Source: Chionoecetes opilio (Eukaryota > Arthropoda > Malacostraca > Decapoda > Majidae). Taken from it: a stretch of 64,000 nucleotides of DNA. Positions 1 to 11,485 of the stretch are shown piece by piece; position 1 is the first letter of the stretch, and every line of letters begins with the position of its first letter. Both the position numbers and the translations under genes were made by a program. Under the pieces are notes generated by a model. That model was given only the letters and a program-made list of their open reading frames with translations, did no database searches and was not told the DNA's origin. The stretch lies in NCBI GenBank assembly GCA_016584305.1, contig JACEEZ010014018.1, positions 152,001 through 216,000 of the forward strand. The letters run 5' to 3'.

Positions 1-378
1 GCCAGCCGCCGCTAGCAGGGTGGGCAGGTCAAAGGTGGTGACGTTCAGGGCGAGGAGTTCAGAGTGTAGCATTACACGGTGGGAGTGGAAGCGCGGACAC
101 TGCAGCAGAAAGTGTTCAATAGTCTCCGGAATATTCATGCACCAAGGGCAGTGGGGGTCAGGGGACAGACGGAGGCGATGCAGGTGAACCGTGAGTGTCG
201 TGTGCCTCAGGCGGAGGCAGGTGAGGGTGACATCCAGGATGCGGGACTTTTTCCGTATCTACGGCTGGGGGGAAGAGTCACTGCGGTATTGGCCCATGGA
301 GGTGATGCGGAGGGTATCGCCGAGCGTGTTATTCCAGGTGGAGCGGCAGACCCAGGAGATGAGGCGTTTAGCCAAAAT
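1..378 (-). pseudogene. LINE C-terminal zinc-knuckle fragment (CCHC), in family A
   Basis: Read on the minus strand it gives ...LISWVCRSTWNNTLGD... then [21 protein letters not shown] and LALNVTTFDLPTLLAAAG. The pattern C-X2-C-X8-H-X4-C is the cysteine/histidine knuckle found after the reverse transcriptase in I/R1/jockey-type LINEs. One in-frame stop is visible after SPQP. The fragment has no RT domain. It continues off the left edge. Confidence 0.7.
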
Positions 379-473
379 TTATAACATTTTGGAATTTTAT
401 TTAAAAAAAATTAAAAAATTATATTTTAGGTCCTTCGCTTTATAGGGGAAACGCTTTATGCGGGACCCTAGTG
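1..473 (-). mobile_element. Family A TA-target element, right end, carrying a LINE 3' fragment
   Basis: The last ~100 bp (about 376-473) are the terminal inverted repeat of family A (...TTATGCGGGACCCTAGTG) followed by TA at 474-475. The rest is a LINE 3' end in the same minus orientation. The junction, written on the minus strand as TTTTGGCTAAACGCC, matches the one in the copy at 55434-56608. The same LINE-plus-transposon chimera therefore exists in two places. The other end is outside the window. Confidence 0.75.
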
Positions 474-474
474 T

Positions 475-684
475 ACTGTCATATGCATTACATGTTATAT
501 GCATGTTATATGCATTTTTTATTCACTTATTCTATCTCTTTTTAGTTATAGATATGCTAAGCAATATCCTGTAGTAGTTAGATTTCATGTAGAACATCAA
601 ATTAATTGAAATAAAAAAAAATGATTTATATCAAATAAATCCAATTTAAATCAAATAAATCTGAATCTTTTTTTCTTTTTTTTA
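475..684. other. AT-rich spacer, nothing recognised
   Basis: Low-complexity AT-rich DNA between family A and family G remnants. I see no gene or repeat ends here. Confidence 0.5.
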
Positions 685-1624
685 AATAAAAAAAAATCAA
701 CAACCCTGTTCTTAGGCCACTCGACGGTGCAGCAGAGAAAGATTTTATACCTTACGGTAACATCAAGATCAAGATCAAGTATCGCTAAGGAGGTAAATAG
801 TCGTATGTACAGATGGAGAATAGTGGTAGCAAGACGTGTGTGATGTGTGAGACAGGAGTGAATGAAACTGTGGAGTACTTGATGCTGGAATGTGAACGGT
901 ATGAGTATGCTAGAACAAAGATGTTGGAGGTAGTGGTAGGAGAGGTCGGAATGGAAGAATGGAGAGATGAGAGACAGGAGTGTGGATAGGCAGATGGAGT
1001 CATTCATAGCATAGGAAGCATAGACACCTGCTGGGGTTGTGTGGGGAGTGGAGTGACAGTCATGTGGCTGAAAGTGTAAAATAATTCTTGGAGAGCATGC
1101 ATGAGAGAAAATGAGAGGCAGGGGCCCCTCAGTGAGGGGGGACCCCGTATGAATGTGATGCAGAGAGAGGAATGAGGGGAAAATGAAACCCCTAGTTTTG
1201 CTCCCCCCTTTTGCTTCTCTCCCAACAGAATTCGTGTGTGGGAGAATGCCAGACCAAAGGCTTCACCGACAGCATCTGCTGGGTAACTCTCAACTCAAGA
1301 TCAAGCTCGTAGGTCCTCTCCTATCCTCCTCTTCCTTCTCCTCCTCTCCTCTAGTGTTGGCCGAAACCACCAAACCCGGGAGGCGGGTTACAAACCCCCG
1401 GCTAGCACCCGGTACCCATTCACTGCTGGGTGGACAGGGGCTCGGGGCATTTTCAGGAGATTTTGGGGGGGAGAAAGTGAATTTTATAAGCCGTAAAATA
1501 CATTACAAATCGCACCGGAATATATAAGCATTTTTACAGTGTTTTCAATACCCAAGTTTCAAGATCCTCTAGTTTTGCGCTATGCCTTCGGAAGAAAGCA
1601 AGCGCGAAACTTGGGAGGGTACTG
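685..1624 (-). mobile_element. Family G TA-target element, truncated copy
   Basis: The sequence matches the reverse complement of much of 17950-18720. The right end ...GGGAGGGTACTG is followed by TA (1625-1626), as in the full copy at 17496-19074. It includes a LINE fragment with CVMCETGVNETVEYLMLEC readable on the plus strand (about 830-960) and a SINE-like body at 1355-1460. A 50-bp piece (about 1487-1535) is present here but missing from the other copy. The left end is truncated. Confidence 0.65.
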
Positions 1625-1841
1625 TAACATTACTGTACTGACTACTGTATGACATTATGAAATGTATAATTAGTAGGCATAGCAGCTCACATTATTATAG
1701 GAAGATCATAGGGGGCCCTGCGCCCTAGGGACCCCGCCTAGCCCCAGTGCCCAGGGCCCTGTGACATCTAAATCCGGTACTGGATACAGAGGGCACCAAC
1801 TCTACCCGCCTCTCCAACAAGATGGGGAAAAAGCTTGAGAG
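1625..1841. other. Spacer before hAT remnant, nothing recognised
   Basis: Contains a GC-rich stretch (GGGGGCCCTGCGCCCTAGGG near 1711) but no reading frame or repeat that I can assign. Confidence 0.4.
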
Positions 1842-2099
1842 TTGGTGCTCAGAGAAGAACAAGCTGCTGGAGCAGGTCATGTTTCCTGCGCTTTCCTGTG
1901 CCGCCTAGTTGATGTGTTTGTTAAGTACAACACGGCCATACCCAGCTCTGCAGCCGAGGATAAACTGTTATCCCAAGGGGCAGACGTCATGAAGGCCAAA
2001 AGAGCGAGTCTGAGCTCCGATAATTTTGAGAGATTGGTCTTCATGAAGGGGAATATAGACTTACTTGCTCAAGATGGAATTATCACCAGAGGACTCTGA
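1842..2099 (+). pseudogene. hAT transposase C-terminal dimerisation region
   Basis: The frame contains LVDVFVKYNTAIPSSAAEDK, LLSQGADVMKAKRASLSSDN, FERLVFMKGN. This is the hAT C-terminal dimerisation motif (normally ...PSSAxxERxFSxxGxxxxxxRxxLxxxxxxxLxFLxxN). The catalytic core is absent and no inverted repeats were found, so this is a dead fragment. It resembles the fragment at 62544-62744 but is clearly another subfamily (SQG instead of SMG, and different flanks). Confidence 0.75.
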
Positions 2100-2274
2100 A
2101 TGAGGAGTGAGGTTCAGGGCCTAATATCATATCATTGAAATATAATTTGGAGTGTAGTGTTCTTATACTAACAATTACCCCTTAATTTGTTGATCAATTG
2201 AGTCACAATGAGGGGGAGGTGAAATGTGAGCTATTACATCTGTAGGGCGCTGAGGGGCAAGTATGAAAAAATTG

Positions 2275-2572
2275 CTAGGTAAAGGTAAAGATGGGGGCAT
2301 ACGCTATGCTGCGCGTAGCCTCGGTGCTCATCTACGTCGCATTAGCCTTTGAGCCTGTGGTGGGTCAAAACCCATTACCCCGGGACACAGGGCTAGTATG
2401 ACATCCGGGTTACCACAGTTACCTTCCCCAGGTTTCCCCAGGTACCCATTTATCAACCACGAAAGGGAGGAAGAACAGATGGTTTGGCTGGCCGCCAACT
2501 TGCCCTGGCCCAGGTTCGAACCAGGGCCCGTAGATTCGTAGCTAGGCACGCTAGCCACTACATCACGGAGGC
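2275..2572 (-). mobile_element. tRNA-derived SINE (family S2)
   Basis: On the minus strand the right end reads GCCTCCGTGATGTAGTGGCTAGCG..., with an A-box-like TGATGTAGTGGCTAGC and a B-box GGTTCGAACC (2512-2522). An unrelated body follows down to about 2275. This is a tRNA-like Pol III promoter fused to a non-tRNA body, so it is a SINE and not a tRNA gene. The body contains GATGAGCACCGAGGCTACGC at its 3' part. Confidence 0.65.
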
Positions 2573-2759
2573 AACACTACAATGTATTTGTGAAGGTCAC
2601 AACCCATTGATGTATTATGTACTGATGTATACACATGATGTATTAATTACATCACTTGTTGCACATAAAATTGCAAATTTGCAGGTACACACAAACCTCG
2701 ATTTCCCGGACTAATAGGGGGGAGCACTGCTCCGGGAACCGCAAAAGTCCGGGAATCGC

Positions 2760-2897
<138 letters not shown>

Positions 2898-2989
2898 GTC
2901 CGATGCCATTACCCACCCCCGGACGTTTATCCTACTCTAGTATTTACTGTCCGGCAACCGACAATATCAACTACCCCGCCGCGGACTTT

Positions 2990-3345
2990 TACGTCCGCTG
3001 AGCATGCAGCCACCTGGCGGGAGGCAGCAGAAAGTGTTCAATAGTCTCAAGAGACGTTCCTGCACCAGGGGCAGTGGGGGTCAAGGGACTAACGGAGGTT
3101 GTGCAGGTGAACCGTGAGTGTCGTGTGCCCAAATGTAAGCAATACGACCGCTGAGCATGCTGCCACCTGGCGGGAGGCAGCAGAAAGTGTTCAATAGTCT
3201 CAGAAATGTTCTTGCACCAGGGGCAGTGGGAGTCAGGTGACTGACGGAGGCTGTGCAGGTGAACCGTGAATGTTGTGTGCCCAAATGTAAACAATACGAC
3301 CGCTGAGCATGCTGCCACCTGGCGGGAGGCGCGGACACTGACCAG
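2990..3345 (-). pseudogene. Two tandem LINE zinc-knuckle fragments inside family C
   Basis: The ~150-bp unit, with HSRFTCT..., CPWC and ETIEHFLL on the minus strand, is repeated at about 2995-3145 and 3146-3310. Each repeat is broken at 'LLPPARW' just before the last cysteine. It is the same LINE end as at 1-378 and 55565-56095. Tandem duplication inside a TA element is also seen in the other family C copy (12525-13813). Confidence 0.65.
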
Positions 3346-3743
3346 GGGTGACAGGAGACGCTCGGACCGCCGGACAACTTGGTCAATTTACGAACAGGAC
3401 CAGGCATTTCAACGGGGGGGGGAAAAAAAAAAAAAAAAAAAAATTGCCCGAGAGACTGACATATCCCCGGACCTCGGATTTTGTCCGGCAAATCCTATAT
3501 CCGGGAAATCGAGGTCCGGGAAATCGAGGTTTGTGTGTACTCAGGCTAGACTTATTTATTATATTTGAAAAAAAATGGAAACCTACTCATTGGGGGGAAG
3601 GGGGAGTAGTAGCTGGTGTTACATAATTATCTAATAGGGGGTCTGGACGTGTTACAAGACGTAACAAGGGGGAAAGGTGGGGTAAAAAATGACAACAAAA
3701 AAGCATTAGGTCATTTTTGAATGACCCCTAACTAATAATACCA

Positions 3744-4691
3744 CCATAGACCACTGTAAATCTGGACTGCGCACGGAATATCGGCCTGTTGCACAAGGGC
3801 CTGAAGTCGGAGGGCCGCTCGGATTCATATATATATATATATACGGATCATATAGACTGGTTTATCAGTATATATGATATACTGTAATCTTCGTAAATGT
3901 TTGTTCTATGATATTATCAAATATAAAACAGTAAAACACACTAAAGAAATGCCATTACGAGACTGAAGAAATATGCATGAACTTCAACTCTTCGCCACTT
4001 AAAACTTTGCAAGTCAACTTTTATCATGAAGGGTATGAATGGAAGCGCAATTTTATTAGCTTTCCATTAATGTATTTCATTTTCTGATAAATGAATTACC
4101 ACCATGCATAAATTAGCGTTAACTAAATAAATAAAATCATCAATCGGGTAATTTTCCCGATAGATGAGGTTATTTATTTAGTTAACGCTAATTTATACAT
4201 GGTGCTAAATTATTTATCAGAAAACTAAATATATAAGTAAATAAATAACATCATCAATCGGGAAAATTACCAGATTGATGATTTTATTTATTTATTTAAC
4301 GCTAATTTATGCATGGTTCTAATTCATTGATCAGAAAACGAAATATATCAATGGAAAGCTAATAAAATTGCGCTTCTATTGATACCCTTCATGATAAAAG
4401 TTGACTCACAAAGTTTTAAATGGCAAAGAGTTGAAGTAAATATTAAGTTCATGCATATTTCTTCAGTCTCGTTATGGCATTTCTTTAGCGTGTTTTACTG
4501 TTTTTTATTTGATAATATTATAGAACAAACATTTACGAAGATTACAGTATATCATATATACTGATAAACCAGTCTATATGATAGTCCATAGACCACTATA
4601 TCTCTTTGTCGGGCGGGCCGCAGGCCGCTATGCAGCCTGGAATTTCAAAACATTGTCGCGTGAACAGTCCAGAGATATAGTGGTCTATGTA
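3744..4691. mobile_element. Fold-back (nearly palindromic) MITE
   Basis: The outer inverted ends are CATAGACCACTGTAAATCTG and, at the right, the reverse complement CATAGACCACTATATCTCTG. Inside, arms of more than 300 bp (about 3850-4115 and 4310-4580) are inverted repeats of each other. The centre (4110-4330) is a smaller set of palindromes containing TTAGCGTTAACTAAATAAAT. The element is non-coding. Target duplication is unclear (TACCAC/TACCCAC near the ends). A diverged single arm lies at 54660-55010. Confidence 0.75.
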
Positions 4692-4862
4692 CCCACAAAT
4701 AGTTGATAATAGATTTAATGTCATAGTTTGCTGTGAGAAAAAGCAAATTGACACTGCAGAGCTAGCAACTTGGACTTGTTAGTATGGTAGGATATTAAAT
4801 CATCATTCACTCTTAGGAATTAGGGTTCATTCAAGAAGAGATGGGTTGGGGCTTGTTAAGTA

Positions 4863-5751
4863 CAGGGAGGTCCCGAAGATACGAGCAGTTAGGTTCCACC
4901 TGGCATACTCGTAAAGCGAAATCTCGTATAACGAAACACATAACTAATGGTAAAATATAGGTTTGGTTCCAGGACCCCATCAATTAGAATTAAAAAAAAA
5001 TATATATATGTTTTTCAAGCTAAAATAAACTATAGCAAACACAACAAACACACAGCGTCTATATTACCCACACTGTACTACCTATTCTGTAGAAAAAGCA
5101 TTCTGAAAGAGAAAATAGCACACAAAATAGCATAACTGCACATTAATTAAACATATAACATGCATAACAAGCAAAAAAGACGTTGTAATGTATGGGACGC
5201 CGCGTGATACAAGAGAAGGTAGTGTAGAGGTCCCAAGGTTGGGGCCGCACACCTGCTAATTACCCCTAAAGGTTGGGCTGCGCCATATGCTTAATTACCT
5301 TTCAGGTCACGCCTTGCTAGGGGTGACCTGACTGCGGTCCCAAGGTTGGAGCCGCACACCTGGCTAATTACCCCTAAATGTCAGGCCGCGCCATATGCTT
5401 AATTACCCTTCAGGTCACGGCTTGCTAGGGGTGACCTGACTGCGGTCCCAAGGTTGGGGCCGCACACCTGCTAATTACCCCTAAATGTCAGGCCGCGCCA
5501 TATGCTTAATTACCCTTCAGGTCACAGCTTGCTAGGGGTGACCTCACTGGGGTCAACCAAATCCCCTTTTGTCCAGCCCTACCACTGGGAGTGGTAGGGC
5601 GCGCATTTTTATCTTGATAATTTTACTCACCCCAGTTTGAATGTTGTATCATTGGATTTTTGATCTCGTATATTGAAAATAGACCCTAATTTACACATCT
5701 CGTATCATCGGATTCTCGTATACCGAATGCTCGTATAACGGGACCTCCCTG
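4863..5751. mobile_element. Family B TA-target element, full length (889 bp)
   Basis: Ends CAGGGAGGTCCCGAAGATAC and its inverted partner ...CGTATAACGGGACCTCCCTG, each flanked by TA (4861-4862; 5752-5753). The inner ends repeat 'TCGTATAACG'-type motifs. It contains three tandem ~108-bp units. No coding capacity. The ends and the TA target fit the pogo/Tigger-like group; this is inferred from ends alone. Confidence 0.85.
5229..5550. repeat. Three ~108-bp tandem units in family B
   Basis: Units begin GGTCCCAAGGTTGG at 5229, 5336 and 5444 and contain CCATATGCTTAATTACC. The copy at 46061-46833 has only two units, so this is a variable-number repeat travelling inside a transposon. Confidence 0.85.
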
Positions 5752-5874
5752 TACATGACTTTGATGCAAATCTTCCAATTTTAAATTTACAAATGACGTT
5801 TTTTCAAGTATTTTAGCATATTCACATGGGGGAACTGCCAATCATGAAACAATAGGAGGGCCAGCCTGATTTAC

Positions 5875-5989
5875 CTGCAGGATGCTTGCCCTGTTGATGT
5901 ATGCTTCCCCCTGCACAGGGTCATCATCCTCCAGGTAGAGGCGGGCAATCTTGAGGTACGTTTCCAGCTTGTAGTCAACACTGTACTGC
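5875..5989 (-). CDS. COPS4: COPS4 (CSN4) exon, [20 protein letters not shown] segment
   Basis: The 115-bp exon encodes [20 protein letters not shown], then [18 protein letters not shown]. This is the best-conserved block of CSN4, and differs from mammals at only a few positions. The acceptor is ATCTTTTAG|GCAGTAC and the donor is CTGCAG|GTAAAT, leaving in phase 0. The intron separating it from 20312-20448 is about 14.3 kb. The next exon, expected to begin near NESTNEQ in animal orthologues, is not in 1-5874, so the gene continues past the left edge of the window. Confidence 0.94.
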
Positions 5990-6786
5990 CTAAAAGATAC
6001 AATAACATGAATTTCAGGTAACATCTACAATTACTCTTTTTGTTTTCCTGAAATACACTACAATCTGTTCTTGATTTATGCTTGTTTACATTATGCAAAT
6101 TTGAAATACGAATATCATCTTTGATAAATAATTTTCTCAAATTGCATGAATAATGTGTCAAATAATTATAATTTGTAGCAGTGTTGCAGCACACTGCCAG
6201 CACAATGTTTAGTCATCACGCCATGCACCAAGCTATTCGCTATGGTTTGTACTCATCCTGTACAATTTTAGTGCACCCACCATGGCAAGCAGACGTTCAA
6301 CAAAGGCAAGCAAAAAGCTTTCTGTACCTAAAGGTGTGAGGAAGTTGCTATACCTGAACATAAAACTTGAAGAGTTGGCTTGTTATGACTGAAGTTTTCA
6401 GTAAACATTCTACTCCGATGAGTAAGACCACATTGTGGTCCAAATGTGATAATATAGAAAAATAATTAAGAAAAGTGCAATAGCTGTTGTCTCCATGAGT
6501 TGAAAAGTCTTTGTATGCCAAATCAGAGTTAATGGATAGAATGAAAAGGCTCACTTTGGTGGGACAGGACTCCCAGTATTTCCATTCATCTTCCAGCAAT
6601 AAAGTTATCTTGCCTATTCCACAACACCCATCATATTGTACCTGCTCTCAGCTTTATACTAATTAAGATTTTTTCATCCGTTCATTCATGTAGTTTTTGT
6701 ATTGGTACACACTTTCCCTTTGAATTATTCTATTCTCATAGAATTATGTTTCGCGAAGTTTAAATTTTGTTACACTTACAGGCACA
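5990..6786. other. COPS4 intron sequence, nothing recognised
   Basis: No open frames of interest, no repeat ends. It begins with the COPS4 splice acceptor (plus-strand CTAAAAG at 5990-5996). Confidence 0.5.
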
Positions 6787-8871
6787 GTGAAGACAGCGTC
6801 ATTCGAATCATGCTCTCATACGCTCGGAGACGTACGGTACCATAGCCATCCATCTCCTGAAACTCATGCCCTTTATATTTCTGCCCGTAAACATGTCAAA
6901 TCTTTAGTTCAACTAACCAAAAACTCCTTCATTCATAGAAAATGTCGAAATCTTTTAAAATCAAATTCCTCTCATGACTTCTGGCATCTAGCTAATACCA
7001 TCTCTTAACAATTTTTTTTCTTCATCTTTCCCGCCTATGCTTCACCCAGATGGCTCCACAGCTGTCTCATCTATTTATAAAGCTGAAGTCTTCACTCAAA
7101 CCTTTGCTGAAAATTCCACTCTGGTTGATGAAGGGCTTGTTCCTTCTTCTCCTCCACCCTCTGACTATATTATGCCTCTTATTAAGATCCTTCGTAATGA
7201 TGTTTTCTTTGGCCTTTCTGGCCTAGATCCTCGGAAATGTTATGGTCCTGACTGAATCTCTCCTATTGTTCTCAAAAATTGTGCTTCTGTGCTTGCACCC
7301 TGTCTGTTCAAACTTTTCCGTCTTTGTCTATCTAGTACTTCCACCTTTCCTTCTTGCTGGAAGTTTGCTAACATCCAACCTGTTCCTAGGAACGGTGACC
7401 GTTCTAATCCTTCAAACTCCTGTCCTATAGCTTTGACTTCATGCCTTTCTAAAGCTTTTGAATCTATACTTAATAAGAAGATTCTTAAGCATCTATCTGC
7501 TAACAATCTTCTATCTAATCATCAGTACGGTATCCGTAAAGGGCGATCTACTGGCTATCTTCTAGCTTTCCTAACTGAATCTTGGTCATCCTCCTTTAGG
7601 GGTTTCGGTAAAACATTTGCTGTTGCCCTTGACATATCAAAAGCTTTTGATAGTCTGGCACAAATCATTAATTTCCAAACTACCCTCATTCGGTTTCTAT
7701 CCTTTACTCTGTACCTTCATCTTAAGTTTCCTTTCAAACTGTTCTATTGCAGCTACTGTAGACAGACATTGTTCTTCTAACTCTATCAATAGTGGTGTTC
7801 CCCAGGGTTCTGTCCTATCACCCACTCTTTCTATTATTATTCATTAATGATCTTCTAAGTCTAACTCAAAGCCCTATCCACTCCTACGCTGATGGTTCTA
7901 CCCTGCATTTTTAAACGTTGTTTATTAGACGTCCATCTCAATAGGAAATAAGTGATTCACGGAGAGATGCCACTGAGCGCCTAACTTCTTATCTTTCTAT
8001 AATTTCTGATTGGGGCAAAGCAAACCTTGTTTTGTTCAATGCCATAAAAAAACAATTTCTTCACCTATCTACTCGACAAAACCTACCAGATAACTATCCC
8101 CTCTTCTTCAATGACACTCAACTTTCTCCTTCTTCTACAATGAACATTCTTGGACTATCCTTTACTAAAAATCTGAACTTGAAATTTCACATTTGATCTC
8201 TTGCAAAAACAGCTTCTAAGAAGTTAGGTGTCCTATGGCATCTGCATCCATTTTTTTCTCCATCCCAGTTGCTTGCTCTGTACAGGGAGGGGCCTTATCC
8301 GCCCATGTATGGAGTATGTCTCACATGTTTGGGGGGGGGATCCACTCATACAGCTCTCCAAAACAGGATTGAGTCAAAAGCTTTTCGTCTCATCAACTCC
8401 CCTCCTCTGACTGACTGTCTTCAATCTTTAAATCACTGCCGCAATGTTGCTTCTCTTGCTATCTTCTACCTATATTTTCATGCTCACTGCTCTTCTGAAC
8501 TTGCTAACTGCATGCTTCCCCCCCTCCCACGGCCTCGCTGCACAAGACTTTCTACTCATTCTCATCCCTACTCTGTCCATCTTCCTAATGCAAGAGTTAA
8601 TCAGTATCTTTTCTCTTCCATCACTTTCACAGGTAAACTCTGGAATTCTCTTCCTTTTTCTATTTTTCCACCTTCCTACGACTTAAATATTTTCGAGAGA
8701 AGTGACAAGAAACCTCCCGAACTTAATTGGCCCACCCCCCTTTCTTTATTCTCTTGTCGTTTTCTCTATAGGGACTGGCAACTAAGCGGGCTTTTTGTTA
8801 CTTCTTTTTTTTGTGCCCTTGGCCAGTTTTTTGTGATGTTAAAAAAAATATATAAAAAAATGTATTCATAG
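6787..8871 (+). pseudogene. Jockey-like LINE reverse transcriptase, degraded
   Basis: Several frames together give a LINE ORF2. They show the pre-RT region (HPSPETHALYISARKHVKSL), GLDPRKCYGPDWISPIVLKN, then the RT core motifs ILNKKILKHLSANNLLSNHQ, YGIRKGRSTGYLL, ALDISKAFDSL and SGVPQGSVLSP, with a degraded catalytic box YADGS (normally YADD). The C-terminal end contains KLWNSLPFSIFP. Stops and frameshifts split it (for example at 7253 and 7845). The second catalytic aspartate is glycine. This copy is dead. It sits in the 14.3-kb COPS4 intron, antisense to the gene. Confidence 0.8.
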
Positions 8872-9344
8872 TGCTGGTTTTTTTTATCTGTTCATTTTTA
8901 AGTTTCTATTGAAGTAACATATGTATCTACTCATTAAATTATGTTAGGTAACCCCTTGAGTGTGGAATAAATAAAGGATTTTTGTTCCTGAACTCCAGGG
9001 CCGCTATTTATCAAGTCTACGAACGTTCGCAAATTTCTGTTCGCAGAATAGAGGGCTGTTCACTGTTGCGAGCTATCCTCGCAACGTGAACATCTTGTGA
9101 ACAGCTCCCAGCTGCGAATCCTCCGCTCCTTGCGATCAAAACAAACAGTGAAAGTAACGCCACCCCAATAACTCTTTCACTACAAATAACAAATACAAAG
9201 GATATATTGTGACCAAAAACCATAGAAGAATTCGTTTTCTTGTAAGAAATGTATTATTGCAGCAATAAAAATCAATATAAAGGAATTACACTCAACCCTC
9301 GGCTATCGCGTTTTGTGGCTATCATGCATACCTGAATTTATTTT
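8872..9344. other. Spacer after the LINE, nothing firm
   Basis: A possible transposon end CTCAACCCTCGGCTATCGCG at about 9292-9311 has no partner that I could find. No other feature. Confidence 0.4.
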
Positions 9345-9440
9345 ATTTATTTTTTATTTATTTTTTCACATTTTGGCCTATAGTGCCGGTTGGTAGTAGT
9401 GACCTCCAGGGCTCGGATGGCAGGCCCTGGAGGTTCACTT
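9345..9440 (-). mobile_element. SINE S1, 3' end only
   Basis: ATAGTGCCGGTTGGTAGTAG, GGGCTCGGATGG, then CTGGAGGTTCACTTGAGGGC match the 3' part of the SINE at 17512-17872. A TTTATT-rich stretch is at the tail side. The head is missing. Confidence 0.55.
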
Positions 9441-10080
9441 GAGGGCTATATAACTCCTGTGGAGGTGCAGGCAGGTAGCACATCAAGCTACCAAGTTTTA
9501 CTGCTCTCACACCTTGTATATGCATTCACAAACATGTCTATCGCACTAGGTTTGCCACGGCTGCAGCCAGTCGTGGCCAGACCTAGCGAGGGCTTGCAGA
9601 TTAGTTTGTTATGACGTCAGGGGCTGCGTACACAAATTTGTTACTGAACCTTAACAGCTGTTCAGGCCAAGAAATTTTGATTAACTTATATTTGACCGAT
9701 AAGCACTAAAGGGTTATTCACAAAACTTGTTCAAGTTTTAGCAGTACTGATAAAGCCTTAAAAGTGCCGGGTAGCACCATTGCCTATTTAGAAACAGGTT
9801 TTGGGGCCGCCGCCGCTAATCAAACATGGCGGCCCAAGGAAAACATTCTAGTCAGCTGTACATATATAAACAAAGACGAGACCGTGCATACAGTAGATTA
9901 TGTCATGTTGTAATGATAATGGTATCGTTTTCAATCATTATAACATTGAAATGGAGACTATGACTAACCAAGGGTATCATACCCTTGAAACTTGTCAACA
10001 TTTCGCTACATTTAGTGTTGCTGACCGGTCGTCTTCTTTCTGTTTAAAGTCAGATTTTCCCATAATATCTTATGAGGTTA
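9441..10080. other. Intronic spacer, nothing firm
   Basis: No supported feature. A single ACATGGCGGCCC motif lies at about 9824. Confidence 0.4.
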
Positions 10081-10212
10081 GATGCCCTATGATACGCTTC
10101 CAACTACATGTATCTCTATCCATTGCGTCAAATTCTTCAATGTCCAATGATGCCAGATCCTCTTCAATACACTGCTTCCATGTTTTCCTTGGCCTGCCCG
10201 GTGGACGGCTGT
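10081..10212 (-). pseudogene. LINE ORF2 C-terminal fragment
   Basis: The minus strand reads RPPGRPRKTWKQCIEEDLAS, LDIEEFDAMDRDTCSWKRII. The GRPRKTW...D...A.DR..W pattern is the typical C-terminal tail of RTE/CR1-type LINE polyproteins. Only about 44 residues survive. The plus-strand frame over it (from 9900) is a shadow. Confidence 0.65.
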
Positions 10213-10278
10213 TATCCGTATAACCTGTGATCTATCTTATGATAGATAACGGGTATGTTATCCGCCCACGGTTATCCA

Positions 10279-10640
10279 CCCGTATCTGTAGCCGCGCTTC
10301 AATAGGTATGAACCCGTATCTCTAGCCGCAGCGCCTAATGGTATGAACCCGTATCTCTAGCCGCAGCGCCTAATGGTATGGACCCGTATCTCTAGCCGCG
10401 GCGGCTATAGGTATGGACCCATATCTCTAGCCGCAGCGCCTAATGGTATGGATCCGTATATCTAGCCGCGGCGGCTATAGGTACGGACACGTTTCTCTAG
10501 CCGCAGCGGCTATAGGTATGGACCCGTTTCTCTAGCCGCAGCGGCTATAGGTATGGACCCGTTTCTCTAGCCGCGGCGGCTGTAGGTATGGACCCGTATC
10601 TCTAGCCTCGGCGGCTATAGGTATGGCCCGTATCTGTACC
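10279..10640. repeat. ~35-bp minisatellite, about 10 copies
   Basis: The unit reads GGTATGGACCCGTATCTCTA then GCCGCAGCGCCTAAT, with variants GCGGCTATA for the last part. The units alternate between two variants, which points to duplication of pairs. Perfect palindromic cores (GCCGCGGC) occur in several units. Confidence 0.9.
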
Positions 10641-11274
10641 ATCAATAACACTATAGTCGTGTAGTAAATTAATCCAGCATTCGTTTTTGTCGAAAATAAA
10701 TTTTAGTTTACATGTGTAGAGGATGCCCAACCCGCCCCTCCCGGCCCGCCCCGCAAACCTTGCTCCATTTAGCATTGCCATAGTATTGATAACTTTCTTT
10801 TTTTCTTGATATCAATTGTTACTAAATCAAACCCCACCTCTAACCTAACCTAATCTAATTTCAGGCGCCTAGAATAGAAACGACACAAGTGCCACTTTTA
10901 AAAAACTGAGAAAAATGCACTTAAAGTTTTATCAGCAACTAATGTCGATATGAAACGGCACAAGCGCCACTTTTTAACAATGAGAAAAATGCACCTAAAG
11001 TGTTTTATAAGTAAATCAGAAACTAATGAAGATATTGTAATGGGGTTTGTTTTATTAGAAAGGTGTTACCTTCGAAAAATGTTCTTAATGTTCTGAAAAA
11101 AAACTCGGCGGGTGCGCAGGCTGATGGCATGATGTTAAAGCTGGGGGTCCAAAGCTCAGGGACCATCCATTTTATATGATTTTTTTTATTTTTTTATTTT
11201 ACGTTCAATATGCAATAGTTTTTAATGTTTTAACTCTTAAACACTAATTCAATGCAACATCTAATAATAATAAT

Positions 11275-11416
11275 GAGCCAGAATGAGGCGATTTCAACCA
11301 CAGTGCCAACACGTAACGTCAGGAAGGGCATCCAGTCTTAAATCCTAAGCTCCACCTTGTCCGTGTCTTCTCCATTTATAAAGGGATGATTAAGGCACGT
11401 AAAGCCGCCTAGAAGA

Positions 11417-11482
<66 letters not shown>
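11275..11482 (+). repeat. LINE 3' tail with (AAT)n microsatellite
   Basis: CACGTAACGTCAGGAAGGGC, ATCCAG..., then GATGATTAAGGCACGTAAAG precede a tract of about 22 AAT units (11416-11481). This looks like the 3' end of a non-LTR element with an AAT tail, 5' truncated to under 150 bp. Confidence 0.5.

Positions 11483-11485
<3 letters not shown>

Noticed and set aside
9900..10223. Plus-strand 107-residue frame as a gene
   Set aside because: It is antisense to a recognisable LINE C-terminus on the minus strand (GRPRKTWKQC).
10279..10640. CRISPR-like array
   Set aside because: The ~35-bp units are contiguous with no unique spacers, and the genome is eukaryotic.
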